Origin: Collybia mongolica
Lineage: Eukaryota > Basidiomycota > Agaricomycetes > Agaricales > Clitocybaceae
Direction: 5' to 3'
DNA length: 64,000 nucleotides
NCBI GenBank assembly: GCA_013420905.1
Contig: JAAXNY010000001.1
Coordinates: 5,580,001 to 5,644,000, forward strand
In this document: positions 23,560 to 35,509 of the stretch, piece after piece
Layout: each line of letters begins with the position of its first letter
Numbering within the stretch: the stretch's first letter is position 1
Position numbers and translations under genes: made by a program
Notes under the pieces: model-generated
Database searches by the model: none
The model's input: the letters and a program-made list of their open reading frames with translations, nothing else
Told to the model about the DNA's origin: nothing

Positions 23560-23856
23560 TTGCTGCTCTCTCAGTATTGGAATACATATCTAGCTGTTGG
23601 CCATCGATGCTACACTATTGCCATATGGCTCAGGACTATATGTAGTCCGTGCCAAACATGATGGTTGTATGGCCACACAGAAATACATGTCTATCCGTTG
23701 GGGCTGTGCGTAGTCCGCTAGAACCGTATGGTATGACTACATGTAGTTACATATTTCTATTGTAGCGGACAATGTAGCGTCTGCAGACCATACCATACAC
23801 TACATTGTATACACCCACTGGACCGTATGGTATGTTACATTGTAGCTTACATATGT
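23560..23856. repeat. Right terminal inverted repeat of the KDZ element
   Basis: Inverse match to 7266-7660. It contains ACTACATGTAGT at 23736-23747 and GGACTATATGTAGTCC at 23633-23648, a one-base variant of the left-end palindrome. The end CATTGTAGCTTACATATGT precedes the duplicated GTGGACTC. Confidence 0.75.
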
Positions 23857-24015
23857 GTGGACTCTGTCAGAATTTCAGTGTTCTGAAGCCGGGACTCCTG
23901 TGGAATTTCATTCCGCTCGGATTCCGAGCAGAATCCGTTCGGAATTTTTATCAATTTTTACAGCCATTTTCTATTACTTCTGGAATCCGCTGGAAGATGT
24001 GGGGGAGTGTAAAGA
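23857..24015 (+). mobile_element. Terminus of an outer element that hosts the KDZ insertion
   Basis: The stretch beginning GTGGACTCTGTCAG and ending GGGGGAGTGTAAAGACCTCT matches the reverse complement of 44864-45080, including TTTTTACAGCCATTTTCTAT and GGAATTTCATTCC. The left flank of the KDZ element (7190-7257, with CACGTGAC and GGAATTCCTGTGG) matches the adjoining part at 45085-45170. So the KDZ element is inserted inside another repeat whose terminus is at 24015. Unique fungal sequence starts at 24016. The class of the outer repeat is not certain. The companion gene at 5340-7105 appears to belong to it. Confidence 0.6.
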
Positions 24016-24781
24016 CCTCTAGAGGACGGCGCCTCGGGTTTGGACACTAACCAAGGAATTCCACCATTGACGGTACCCGGCCATTAACTTACCTTCTCAC
24101 ACAATCCACTTGTCTAGCAGGTACAAATGTCTCGTGACTCTCGTCATATCGCATTCATCAACATTCAGCACTCGGGCCTCGGGGCACATCGCCTTTTGGT
24201 ATAGTGGCTACCAGCCCACCATCAATGTCGTATTTTTAGCCTTCACCAGACTTTTCCAGATGGATGACGAGAAGCGGTTGATTATAAGTGTTTTTGTATC
24301 AGCTCCAAAGGCACATGGCACTGTCTGGACATGTTTTTCTCCTATACCCTAGGGGGCACCTCAAACTGCCGATGACAATTCCGATTGACATAAGATCATA
24401 CTTAAATCTGGTTGACGTCGTCGGCCACCTGCGGCATGTGCCAAACAAAGTATAGATGACCAGATGATCAGAAGCCGTTAAGCAGTGAGGGTTTTTTGAA
24501 TCGAAAGCAATGTGAATCATCGTCCTTCCAACGCCCTGATAAACAATCAGATCATACAGCTCAAACTCGTCGTATCTGATTTTGAGGGCCTCAAGTTCTT
24601 CAAACCGGCTGGAGGGACACGACTTCGCGTATGCTACGGGTAAGTAATTTTAGTTTTAGTAGCAAACAACAGTCCAGCGTGTTTTGATGTAGTCGAAATG
24701 TTTCTATAAGACTCGGATCTGTAACCGTCTGGTAGTGCTACCCCACAACCACCACCCAACCCCTACCCCCACGTCGATACC
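24016..24781. other. Intergenic, no supported gene
   Basis: Mixed-composition sequence between the transposon block and the first ordinary fungal gene. Short open frames on both strands (for example minus 24299-24520) show no recognisable motif. A pyrimidine- and CCCC-rich stretch immediately precedes the next start codon, as is common for fungal leaders. Confidence 0.5.
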
Positions 24782-26010
24782 ATGCCGGCGCCGGCCGCGT
24801 ACAGGCCAGATGAGACAGACGAGCAGATTTTTTCAGAACACGCTTGGCTTCAGGGTGCCTTTCTCGCAGCTGTCGCCTATGGCATGCAGGTTATACTTTA
24901 CTCTATGTCCTGCTATCTGCTCACCAAGCATCGAACTAATGCCAATTCGACGAAAAACATTGGCTTAACCATCTACATCACCATTCTTTTCATCCTTGGC
25001 ACTCTTTATATTGCTGGTCTCTTGCAATTTACCCAAGAGTCGTTTATCGATGGGCATGATATATCAGGAGGGCCAGATGCGTATGAAAAGGTCATGTTCT
25101 CGAGTCCTATTGACATGCTGGGAAATGTCACCATGGTCATATTAACCTGGATGTGTGATATAATTAATGTATGTCACGGGGCCACTAGACTGTCAACTGT
25201 GACTAACGAAAGCTCCCTTAACGCCAGGTATGGAGATGCATTGTCGTCTACAAGGGCTCGAGAGTTCCTGTGTGGATAGTAAGCGCTGTTCCTTTTGCAA
25301 TGTATTTAGCATCAGTTGGTAAGGTCGGCATCTCCTTAAGATTTTTTCACTACGTTCACATCCTGTCATAGCGTTAGGAATATTATTTCTCAAGCAAGTA
25401 GGTTCGGGCACACAAACGCCCTGGCAAGCCCACGGGATAAACTATACCAGCCCGTATTATGCCATGTCCCTTGCTCTGAATATTCTCGTTACCATCATGA
25501 TTGTCACCCGACTATTCCTCTGCCGCCGTCGCATCAATCGAGTCATGGGAAGATCTCATGGAACGCAATATACCTACCTCGCAGCTATGATCATCGAGTC
25601 TGCCGCCATATACTCCACATTCTCTTTGTTATTCCTTATTCCATTTGCCTTCCAACATTCACTCTCGCAGCTATTCTTACAAGCACTGTCCCCGGTGCAG
25701 GTGAGTATTTTGGCAATATTATCTAACGGTTTTCAAAGTGATGTCTGGTTAGAACGTCTCGACTTTCTTGATCATATTCCGAGTCGCCCAGGGCAAGGGG
25801 TGGTCACAAGAAACTATCAACGGGACTTCAGTAACTACAATAGGTAGCGCTGGGCCGCCTATCCGCATCCATGCGGTGAAGTCAGTATTCACCGACGCAG
25901 ATTTGGGTAGGGAAAGTACCGCACAATTTCCCAAACTACATCCGTCGACGCCTAGCGTGGAGTTGAGCGAAATGAAGCAAGCTCGGACGACCGCTTCTAA
26001 AATACTATAA
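24782..26010 (+). CDS. Seven-helix membrane protein of a basidiomycete-wide family
   Basis: Four exons. Exon 1 starts at 24782 (MPAPAAYRPDETDEQIF) and ends at 25168. Introns follow at about 25169-25228, 25320-25371 and 25700-25751, each with GT..AG ends. The splice restores VWRCIVVYKGSRVPVWIV, then INYTSPYYAMSLALNILVTI, then LIIFRVAQGKGWSQET. About seven hydrophobic segments are visible, with the family signatures DISGGPDAYEKV, HGTQYTYLAAMIIESAAIYS and FRVAQGKGWSQ. This large family of plasma-membrane, receptor-like proteins is abundant in Agaricomycetes. Its ligands are unknown. A hydrophilic C-terminal tail of about 50 residues follows the last helix. The gene looks intact. Confidence 0.85.
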
Positions 26011-26177
26011 CTGTTCGTGCGATCGTTTGATGTTATATGTCTTCCATATATTGTAAAAAATACCTCCCATACTCAGAATAACCTTAAATTGACTTTGGAA
26101 CTGGAATTTAGTAACTTCCTAAAAAATAAGGAACATAGATATGGGACCCTGCCTCACAAGCCGAGTACCTTAAGTCA

Positions 26178-28376
26178 TTAGCCCTCCCACACTCCCTTCA
26201 CATCGTCGCTTCCTCGATCCTCCTTTTCCACTTGATCGCGTATAGTCTCGACGGGTCCCTTGAACCAGTAAACCCCCCCATATTTCGGGAAGAAGTAATA
26301 TCCAAGGGACAGCATTAGGGTTCCTCCAACCACCACCACCGTATAATTCATAGAGTGTGAAGTCGCAGTGGGTGTGGCGGGAAAAAGGAAGACGATTATC
26401 ATGAACAGCATGTACGCTGATGCAACAAATGCAACGGGAGCGCTCTATGCGATTTGATGTTTATTAAAATGTTGTGACGAAGAGAATTACGAAGGCTTAC
26501 CAATCGCCCTAGACTAAACGGCCCAGGTTCAAACTTTGTCCCTCCAACCCAACGTGCAATGATGGGAGTGGTGAATCCGATATATTGACAAACCACCGAC
26601 ATGGTGAATACGGCGCTTATGGCGATCGGGCCAGCAAAGGATATTAACCCGAGGAAAAGGGACATGATGGCGAGGAAGAACACCGCGTTTACTGGAGTTT
26701 TGGTGCGTGGGTTGATGTTATAAAGGACCCCCGAGAAGGGGAGGCCGTGGTCGCGCGAAAAAGCGAAGAGTTGGCGGGAGCCAGCAATCAGCTAGTATGA
26801 CATGAGGAGATGAGTGCAAGGGAGAAAAGTAAGACTATTAGACCAACATAGTCCATTCCCGTCATCCATAGGGTTATCACTATCAAGGCCCAAATGGCAA
26901 GTGTCCCTTTCTTTCCTACACTATTAAAGAATATCTAAGAAACCAGTAATTAACCATTTTGTAGTGAATATGTCTACAGGTGCACTCACCGTAGCCAGTG
27001 GTTGGCCAATAGGGTCTCCGATGACCGATCCCAGATCATTCCCGATATAAAACGCAACAACAATGTTGACAACTGGTCGCAAACGTCAATCCTGCAGTTG
27101 ATGGAGCACATGGAGACGTACCCCATCCAAGAACAGAACTCAAGATTGTCGCCGACAATATAGCGAACGGCACGGCGCGGGGTGCATTTCGTGCCTCCTC
27201 GCTGATATGGACACTGGTGTCGAAACCCGCTGTGAGAGATGGGTATTAATCTGTGCTCACTGTCAAAGAAAGGCTGCCTCACCAACTGACCAAGCGGGTG
27301 CTAAAAAGCTCAAAATAAACGCATAGCCATTAGGCCATCCTGATACTAGCGACAGGACAGATCAGCCGTGCCGAGGGACAGAACTAAATGGTTGTGGAGT
27401 TACCGTTTTCAAAATGACCAAATGCGTATGCGGGGGTATTATGTAGCGCCTCGGGTGTAGACGCCGGAAGGGTTACGATTACGATCACAAATAAACTGGC
27501 GTTAGGGAATTAGAGAAAGGCCCTTCGATATCAAGGTAAGGGAAAATCAGGGCACATACGCGATGTTCAAGAAGATAAAAAAATGTTGGAGTCTGGCGAT
27601 AGCCTTCGTGGCCATGCTGGCCATGATGGCATGGACGACCAATAACGCACAATACAAGCCGCTAATGGGAACGCTGAGCTTTAAATGAGGATAAGACGAT
27701 GTGTAAATGCCATACTAAATTTGAGCGTTGGTTGCGACAAACTGCCCATCAGTCCCAATGTTAGCGGCTGCCATAATTTGCGTCGCCGCACCCCAATCCA
27801 CACTTGCTAACCCTGCAATATACGCCGACGTATTAACATCTACCCAGAGAGGAGAGTGAGGTGTCAAAGTCACTTTAAAAAACAAATGGAGTGACTCTAC
27901 GTACAGCCGATAAGCCAAGATAGCAATTTTCTGTATTTCGGGGACGAGAATTGGAATGTCCAGTAGTATAAGCCTCCAGCGGTCGGAGCAGCCGACCCAA
28001 GCTCTGCCATGGCAAGCGCGACGACGACGAGGAAACAGCAACAGGTGAACCACTTGAACTTGGTCAGATTATGTCATACTTGACATTAAACGGGTGTACA
28101 TACGCCCCATATCATTGCTGCTGGCCCTCCATACGGAATTGAAAAAAGTAGTACGGCTCTGTTGGCGAATGCATTAGACATACGTATTTTATATAGACCA
28201 TAGACGCACGCGATGGACTGGACGACTCCAACAATGCTGAATGAAAGCGCAAACAACTCCATCCGACTGAAGTCTCGTTTGAACTCTTGTTTATATCCCA
28301 GCTTTGCGAGGAGGGCCTCATCGTTGGCGTCCTTCGAGACGGGCGGTGCGTGTTTTTCGGCGTCCACTGAAGACAT
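26178..28376 (-). CDS. Amino acid / choline-type permease (APC superfamily)
   Basis: Starts at 28376 (MSSVDAEKHAPPVSKDAND) and ends at 26178 (SDDVKGVWEG). The N-terminus has ALLAKLGYKQEFKRDFSRME followed by LFALSFSIVGVVQSI, the classic start of fungal GABA/amino-acid/choline permeases. Later exons contain the GFDTSVHISEEARNAPRAVP motif (about 27240-27180), which marks this family. The last exons hold PIIARWVGGTKFEPGPFSLG and a final helix with YYFFPKYGGVYWFKGP. Many short introns (roughly nine or more) split the helices, so exact exon edges are approximate. It probably imports amino acids, choline or a related amine across the plasma membrane. The substrate cannot be told from sequence. No disabling change was noticed. 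Confidence 0.8.
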
Positions 28377-28596
28377 CGTGCAGGAGTGTGCTGAAGAGAG
28401 GGTTCGCCTAAAAACGCGCCCTGATGCCGACTGATTGAGATATTGACAGTTGACAATGTGGTCACAAAATGTGAACACCTGCCGGCCGCGTTTTCAATTA
28501 GTCACGCGATCTATGTATATGTATAGACGACGTCGAAGTTTGTATATCAGTGCATGTGATGTTCCGGCGAAGGTTGTTGATGACGACTGTGGGATA

Positions 28597-29616
28597 TTAG
28601 GGTTCGTTTAGGGCGGCGGGATCAGGTTGTAGCAAGTCGTGATGGGAATCTTGTGGATGGAGTGGAAATCTAGGTCGATTGGGTGAGCTATTTACTTGTC
28701 TTGATGTCACTCCGAGCCTGAAACAGTAGGGCGTCACTGAACTTGAGGCATCCAGATCTGAGCGACCTCGGGTATTAGTGATGTTTAACAGGGAAAGAGG
28801 GCTGGACATGACTTTGGGAAGGCCAGCGATCATGAAAACGCCACCGTGACCATGCCGCGGGTGAGGATTCCGCCGGGTGGTGCTACGCAATGTGCAATGA
28901 TATGAAATTCCTTTGGCTTCTGTGGAGAGCTGGAGGCAACATATTAAAAGCGGGATTTCGGCTTAACAAGTCCATGGATCGGGAAAAATAGTCGTACCGG
29001 ATACAATGTGAAATAAACGCCCAAGGACGGGTGGTAGCATTTCCAGAGTCAAGGTCATTGCTGGAGGCGACAAATTCGCGCATTGACATTTGGTGGTTAC
29101 ACTTTACTTGGATCCCGGTCGAAGGAGTTGTACTACAGATGAGTCAGTAGAATACCTTTTCCAATTGAGCGCAAGGCCTATATTAATCTTGTGAAGGATT
29201 AAAGAGGTAAAGAAGATAGTGAATTGAACTCGGATCTAACTAGTATCAGTTGGGAGATATGGAGGCCAATGGTACGTAATCACACACTCACGTAAATTCT
29301 GGGGAAAAAATCGCCGCTTCAATCTCCATCTCAACTTTTCGAACCCCTCATACTTACCGCCAGCCATACCCAGAACGGTAGGCCCCGCCTCAGGGAAAAA
29401 TACATGGATCGAGCTCTTATTTGAGCACCGAAAAAATATCGGTAGCGTGGGACTGTTCGCTAGATGGGAGGATGGTGTTCGGTTGTTCAGCCTAGCCTGT
29501 TTTCGAGCTTTGAAACTTATACTCCGCCCTTTTTTGGATGGCTTACTTGAGTATTGTTCTGAATCCTTCTCATCGGCCAGAAGCTCATCATCATCTGATT
29601 GTGTTCGAACGGCCAA
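28597..29616 (-). CDS. Hypothetical protein, probable multi-exon gene
   Basis: A minus-strand reading from 29616 gives MAVRTQSDDDELLADEKDSE, a basic patch (KARKQARLNNR), then AGPTVLGMAGGKYEGFEKLR and RLKRRFFPQNLREC, followed by a likely donor (gtgagt) near 29290. Possible downstream exons at about 29089-28883 and 28890-28597 have open frames but no known motif. The first exon is the only part I trust, because of its even codon use and its GGKYEGFEKLRWRLKRRFFP stretch. The family is not recognised. Confidence 0.35.
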
Positions 29617-29773
29617 CTTCTTGACGCAGGCGTTGCATAGGTTAGCTGGTTATGATAGATTACCTGTCAATCATTATCAGCAGCCGCTGTTGTCATCTTC
29701 GGGGGAACGGCCACTAGAATTCAGATATATAGCCAGAAGCCTTAGCTTCATCCCATCTGCCCCTGCCCAGATC

Positions 29774-31308
29774 ATGGCATACAGTCATGGTATTACTTAC
29801 ACCCCAGGAAATATCATTTCTTCAACCACTCATCGACCTACTCTCAAAGACATCGTAGATAATGACCTCCATGTTTGTAAGTTCGGTTCCAGGTTTCACA
29901 GGGGATTGCGAAAACGGTTAAACGATATCTGTAGCCTACGTCCATCTCTACTGGGTCGATCTCGCGAACACGCGTCGATGTCGTATCATGCCTATCGATT
30001 ATTTTAGAGAACTCATGCAATCCCGCCGACCAGGGGTGCACATAGCAAAGGTAGGACTGGGCCTTATCTACCTGACAATGCCGGAAGGATTTTCTGGCCT
30101 TGGCGAGTATCTATACACCCCAGATCCTCGCACGATGCGTGTACTGCACGGGGTGGGTACGAGAGACGTGTTGGGTATCCTTGGGCGTTTCGAGGAGAAA
30201 GATTCACGGGGTAGTAATGGTGTAGAGGTTGCTTTATGCCCAAGGACACTGCTTGGGAATATCGTCGAGTACGTTCCCATTTTATTAACGGCTTTTTTGA
30301 AAAATGAGCCTGAATTTGCACAGCGAAGCTAAATCTGCACACGCAACGGAGTTCCTCGTCGGCTTCGAAACAGAGTTTATCCTCCTTACATCCACCGATC
30401 CCGTCGTTGCTTCTAATATCCACCAATATGCCTCGACTAGCGCTCTACTCATGGGCTCTCGAGAAGCCAACATCCTCACAGAAATAGGCGATGCCCTCCG
30501 TGCCAGTGGAATCCCCCTCCAGGTCCTACACGCCGAGGCTGCACCAGGACAATATGAAGTCGTCACTGGCCCACTCAGCCCCCTCGACGCCGCCGACACG
30601 CTCATCTACACTCGCGAGATCATCACTCACGTGGCCGCCAAACACGGTCTCCACGTGACATTCGCGCCGCGGCCGTTCATAGATAGTGCCGGCTCCTCGG
30701 CACACGCACACGTCTCTGTCCACTCGCCCAAGTCAACTAAGGCTCCGCATGTCCTTTCAACGCACGAGACTGCGTTTCTTGCAGGCGTCCTGAATCATCT
30801 TCCCGCAATCGCAGCGTTCACTCTCCCCACGTATGCGTCTTACAAACGCGTGGTGGATGGTGCGTGGAGTGGGGGCACCTATGTCTCGTACGGCACCGAA
30901 AATCGCGAGGCACAGGTACGCTTGACCAATCTAGCTTCACCGTCCTCTCGCCGGTTCGAGTTGCGGTTCATCGATGGTACAGCGAATCCCCATCTTGCAC
31001 TGGCAGCTGTGTTTGGGGCCGCTTTGGTGGGTATCAAGACCGGCATGGCGCTCGAGTCGCAGGATTGCAAGGAAAAGAGCGCGGCGGAGATGACGGAGGA
31101 GGAGAGACAGGCGATGGGGATTACCAAGCGGCTGCCGTTGAGTGTGGAGGAGGCGGTGAAGAATTTAAGGGAGGATAAGGTGTTGATGAAGGTAATGGGG
31201 GAGGATATGGTTCGCACATTTTTGGCTGTTTCGAAAACGTTGGGAGACGCGTTGCAACAAGAGGAAGACGAGGCGGCACGATTGACGCGCCTTGTCCAGT
31301 TCTACTGA
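29774..31308 (+). CDS. Glutamine synthetase domain protein, FluG C-terminal type
   Basis: Three exons. Exon 1 (29774-29876) starts MAYSHGITYTPGNIISSTTH. Exon 2 (about 29936-30269) carries YVHLYWVDLANTRRCRIMPI, EGFSGLGEYLYTPD and ALCPRTLLGNIV. Exon 3 runs to 31308 with ATEFLVGFETEFILL (metal-binding glutamates), LHAEAAPGQYEVVTGP, a catalytic-type GSSAHAHVSVH and NREAQVRL/RFELRFIDGTANPHLALA. These are the consecutive blocks of the glutamine synthetase fold in the form found as the C-terminal half of FluG and in stand-alone fungal proteins. The length of about 440 residues is normal for the stand-alone form. It may ligate ammonia to glutamate or a related gamma-glutamyl substrate in the cytosol. 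The introns (gtaagt..ctgtag, gtacgt..gcacag) restore the frame exactly. Confidence 0.85.
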
Positions 31309-33048
31309 ATTATTTTGGTTAGGGTTTGCAGGTTACGAGTCTTGTGATGTACAGACGTCAAAAAACACGCCGATGTCTCCCTTTACAAGCCCCTAAGACT
31401 GCAGAGTAAGCGCCTATTCGTGAATATGGTCGCTCGAGCGAATGTCTTGATCCCCCCTTGAAGTGGCTGATGCTTTTCGCAATGTGGTCTTGGCCTTTAA
31501 TTCTAGTACGTTTCCACATGCTTGACTATTTAAAGTCACGGGCCCCATATGCATGTTCTGACATCTAGAATTCGGGGATCAACCTGGGACCACGCACTTT
31601 TTGCCTGGCATTGTGACGTCTATTGCCTAAGTGTCTCATCGGGCTCGACCTGGATTCTACACACGCCTTTAGGCACTGATCCTCAGGAGACATCTCAGCT
31701 ATTATAAGCCGCGTTACGTTGCCGTTGCCCTTTCCCGCTAAATTGGGGCTCTGAGGGGCCTTACCCACGTGAGACATGTGCAATCGCTTACAGTATAACC
31801 AGTGAGGCTACCAGGCTTCATGCCCGGCGCGAAATGTTCGATGGAAGTACGGCTGATCTCTTCCACGACCGTCCGGCATGAACCTCTCACAGACGCCCAC
31901 GCGAGAAAGGTACAATCTTCTACAGCCGCTGTTCGAAGTGCCATCGCGAACCAAGCATGAAGTCGCCTTCGAAAACGTATGGTGGGCCTTGTTCGTATAC
32001 GAAGAAGACGAAGCCTGTGTATTATTATCTGAACTCACCAAGCCAGCGTGAGTGCTGCGACCATTCATCCTCATGATTAATTCTATTACTGATCTCCAAA
32101 CATATTAGGACCGGCTATATCACAAACAATTCTGCTCCTCTACTCCGTGAGCAGATTTTGGTGAGTTTCATAATATTGGTGAAGCCTCCTCGGTTAAAGC
32201 CGGTGGAGGTTGGCCAGCCAGACGTGGGCAACGACCGTCAATATGACTTGTATACCTATGTTGGTACTACACTATTCTGATTCAGGATGTCTAGAGAATA
32301 GATTCTACGGGGCTCGGCATATTCTCATGGGCATCGCCGGTTTTGGCGCATTTTCTCGATGGTGGGATACTTTTGAAGTAATCCAAGCACCACCGTATGG
32401 GGGCTGCGAAGTCTTTGGGCGGTTGTGTGCCAACCTGAACTTTTACGAGGAAACAGGCACTTGATGACTAAGGGCGAACCGATGTGCAGAATGTAATACT
32501 AGACCGCACATGAAGTTCACTTTGAAGTGTTGCTCGTATGAAAGGAGGACAAAGGTCAGGCCAGCGTTACATGATGGTCGAGTTGCTTTCGTCGCAATTT
32601 GAAGCCTACTGAGCAACAAACGTGCGGCTGGGGTATCACAGGTGATTAACAGCGCGACCGCTGGTTTAGATATGCGCAAGCTAGGGTAGGGTTTCGACTG
32701 CGGAAGGAGTCAAAATATTTGCCTCGCATCTAGATGCCTGAGTCAGATTGGTGGTCGTTGGTTACTGTATTGGAAAGAAACGTCTACAACCGGAGTCCAT
32801 TTAGTCCTAAGCACCATATATCACAAACGACAAAGATGTGTCCAAGATGTAAGCGGTCAAAAGGAAACAAACAACACTTCAGCTGATGAAATTATCTACC
32901 GGAAGGTAGACATGAACTTCGACCCTGAAGAATAAAAAAAGTCATGATATCGTGGCATGTGGGCATGGTGACGAATTCGTAAAAGCATCAAGTCCGTTGT
33001 GCGTGAAGAAATCTCCGGGGATGTACAAGGGTAGGTCCGACGGACCCA
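31309..33048. other. Intergenic, no supported gene
   Basis: About 1.7 kb with only short open frames on both strands (31565-32074, 32210-32464, 32443-32679). None shows a motif, a consistent exon chain or codon bias. It may hold the 3' ends of the flanking genes. No repeat shared with the transposon regions was noticed. Confidence 0.5.
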
Positions 33049-34422
33049 TTAGCACTTCCAGTCCGCCTGTAGAGTAAGGAGTTAATGAGTGCGTGCACAG
33101 CGGTAACATGAAGGATGGACTGACAGTGCGTGGGGATGGGGCACCAACACTTTGGTAGGCTGGCTTTCCGAGACATTCGGCCAAGGTAACTAACCTGTAT
33201 CCAGCGCTTTGGAGTCTTTGGATTGCGTATGGGAGAGTCTCAAACCTAGACCAGTCTCATCAGGGGTTTCGCTCAGGGAAGATTAGGTTTAAGCACTTAC
33301 ACAGAGCTTGCTGTTTAGGTTACAGGGAATGTTAGTGTTTGAGGCACAGAGCGATCTGACAGACGCACCGTGAACTTCGTGATTAAGTGCCAAAATGGTA
33401 CTTGGACGGCGGTTGGCAACCTCATTATAGAGACTCTTCTGGCGCGCAACACTGGCACCACGCGAGTCTTCGGAGCTAGAGCGCAATCTCATAGTCAGGT
33501 AACAATATGCCAAGCGGGTGGCGTTACTTGCTCGAAGTCCCAAATGACGACAGATTGCCCACGAATTCCTGATGCATCTAAGACAAGATTGTTATAATTG
33601 CCATAAGCTGTTGGATTTATCAATAAAGAGACAGCGGATGTAGTAGAGCCATGAACGTACGGGGTCGCATGAAGGCAGGATAAGCGCCGGTAATCCTCTG
33701 GATAGCCTCTGAAAGAACAAAAGTTAGAGGTAATGGTTTCGGGAGGTCTGATAACTTACGTTCGACGCGCCACATCTCATCATGAACTTAGTAAGATCCA
33801 AATTAGATATATATCAATGAGGAAGAATGGATCCCACTTTGGTCCCATGTAAGCGTCGAAAGGTCCTTGTGGGTCCAAGTATGAGAAGCCAGTTGATGTC
33901 CATTGTCATATGCATACTTGACTCGCTTGACATTGTCTTCGCTGTAGATGCAACCAACTAGAGGACCCGATGAGATGAGAAACGCGAAGAGTGATCTCAG
34001 AGAAACTCTGACAGTTGTTTCCATCTAGTACAAAGCCCCATCAGTAATGAACAAAAACGTCAAGCATAGGGTCATAATCAACATACTGAAGAAGAAGGTG
34101 CCTTTCGCGTTGGCAGCCTTAAGGACCTTGCTTATGTCGTACCTGAGTGTTGCCAAGTGAGATGTCGATCAGGTGTAGATTCGACGATGAGAATGATAAA
34201 AGGACCGACATATAAATATACGGGCCATCGTCCTGTAGAGTCAAAATCATTAGCCAACCGTGAGCGCTGAGGGAAGATTGTAAGAGAATTTACAAAAGTC
34301 AAGGCTGCGGTATTGGGAACTGTGCAACGAGTAATAACCTGTGCTCTTGCCCTCTTCTCCGGTTGGGGAACCGCCAGTCCAACAGCAGCAAGGCCAAGAA
34401 CGATGACAGCAGAGATGAACAT
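33049..34422 (-). CDS. Chitin deacetylase-like polysaccharide deacetylase
   Basis: Starts at 34422 with a signal peptide (MFISAVIVLGLAAVGLAVPQ). Exons on the minus strand then give ALTFDDGPYIY (motif 1, metal and catalytic Asp), VLKAANAKGTFFF, GCIYSEDNVKRVKYAYDNGH, QLASHTWTHKDLSTLTWDQ (motif 2, SHxxxH), AYPAFMRPPYGSYNNL (motif 3), VVIWDFE, TILALNHEVH (motif 5 His) and YAIQRLQSAGYRLVTLAECL. The last exon is only ADWKC followed by stop (33049-33051), matching the usual short Trp-Cys end of fungal chitin deacetylases. It is secreted or wall-bound and removes acetyl groups from chitin. About eight short introns are present. All five motifs are visible, so it is likely functional. Confidence 0.85.
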
Positions 34423-35485
34423 GATGCTGTAGGAAGTGGGGAAGAGCAAAAGAACGAAGAAAAACGAACCAATCCTCAAGTATTTAAACTCGTTCCTAGA
34501 TTTCGGGTTAGCGCCTTTGATGGGCGAGCAGGGGTGAGCTCACTATATCCGGAGCGATTACAGGCACGGAGGATAACTAAATTTGCAATTATGTTCCGCG
34601 TTCTGTGAAGACCTAAACAGTGACATCTCCGCGTCAAGAGACGTCAAATTGCCCTTGGAAGTCCCCCCCATCCAAATCCCAGGTCATTGGTAGTTTTCGC
34701 GGCATTATGAATCGCCGGCCCAAATTGGATGGAAAAACGGCATGTTCAGCCTTTGACAAGCGAAATGGAAGCCCGCCAACGGGCGGCCCGTACAGGAGAC
34801 AAGCCAAGCTCAATAATTATCTTGGCGCGTTTTTTCGTTTTCCACATGTGGAGAGAATAGGCCGCCGTGGGTTGCGCCATGCTCTTTGTGCGGCGAATAC
34901 CTTCTAGGACTACAATGGGTCGTTGCGAACTTGAAAGCTAGCTTTAAGCTGTATGTTGGCAGTTGAATGGTTCCTCAAAGGGGCGGACAGGGTTTGGTGC
35001 AAGGTTGTTTTGTGCGGCAATGGCCGCGACGGAGTTTGGTCTCCGCTTCCCCAAGAAATGACGGTTTCGAAACGTTTGGCATACTCTGGCATACCTGTTG
35101 TGTTCCACAATTTTGAACCATTCTCCCCGTTCAAAGCCAACTCCAACTAGGTTGAACACCTCAATCACTATCAAAACCTCCTACGAATCAATTCCCTGAG
35201 CTGGAAAGGCCTGGATTCCCGGGCGTGTCACTGTTTTCATCACTGAAGTGGAAACTAAAGCACATTGTCGAGGTGGATGTCGGCGCGGGGGCATGTCCGG
35301 GACTCTCAAATATGCTCTGGAAACCACAAGGTTAAATAAAACCCGGAAAAAATGGAGGAGAGGTTCTCTTACAATTGTCTTAAGAGGTTCATAACCTGAT
35401 CTCCAAAGTTGCGAGCTGCGACTCTGAGTCGACGTTCGTCAAGGTGGGCGTCCTGCCTCTCGTCTTCAGTCCTCCCGCCTTGTTT

Positions 35486-35509
35486 CTGTCTTCGTAATTA
35501 CGAAGACAG
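35486..35509. promoter_or_regulatory. 24-bp perfect palindrome
   Basis: Half-site CTGTCTTCGTAA followed immediately by its reverse complement, with no spacer. It lies in the shared upstream region of two divergent genes, about 730 bp from the MFS start. It could be a dimeric transcription factor site or a small hairpin. Only the symmetry is seen. Confidence 0.45.

Larger units (their letters stand above)
7266..23856 (+). mobile_element. KDZ DNA transposon, multi-gene, with nested LINE
   Basis: Both ends are visible. The left end starts CAGGTAGGTAAACTACAATG and the inverted right end reads CACATATGTAAGCTACAATG. Homology of the inverted repeats continues inward for roughly 300-400 bp. GTGGACTC occurs at 7258-7265 and again at 23857-23864, giving a 7-9 bp direct duplication (8 bp fits the KDZ class). 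The element carries, left to right, a small minus-strand gene (broken by a LINE), a Zn2Cys6-like gene (plus), a large unknown gene (minus), the CxC2-KDZ transposase (plus) and a repeat-bearing gene (plus). Without the 3.65-kb LINE it would be about 12.9 kb. It inserted into another element: the flanks on both sides are halves of one sequence also found at 44864-45270. Confidence 0.75.

Noticed and set aside
24299..24520. A minus-strand F-box-type start near 24310
   Set aside because: A VPLELIQ-like stretch is followed directly by a stop, and no further motif or exon chain supports it.
29447..30007. A 186-codon plus-strand open frame as a separate gene
   Set aside because: Its second half includes exon 1 of the glutamine synthetase gene and reads through that gene's first intron. 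Its first half overlaps the minus-strand hypothetical exon.
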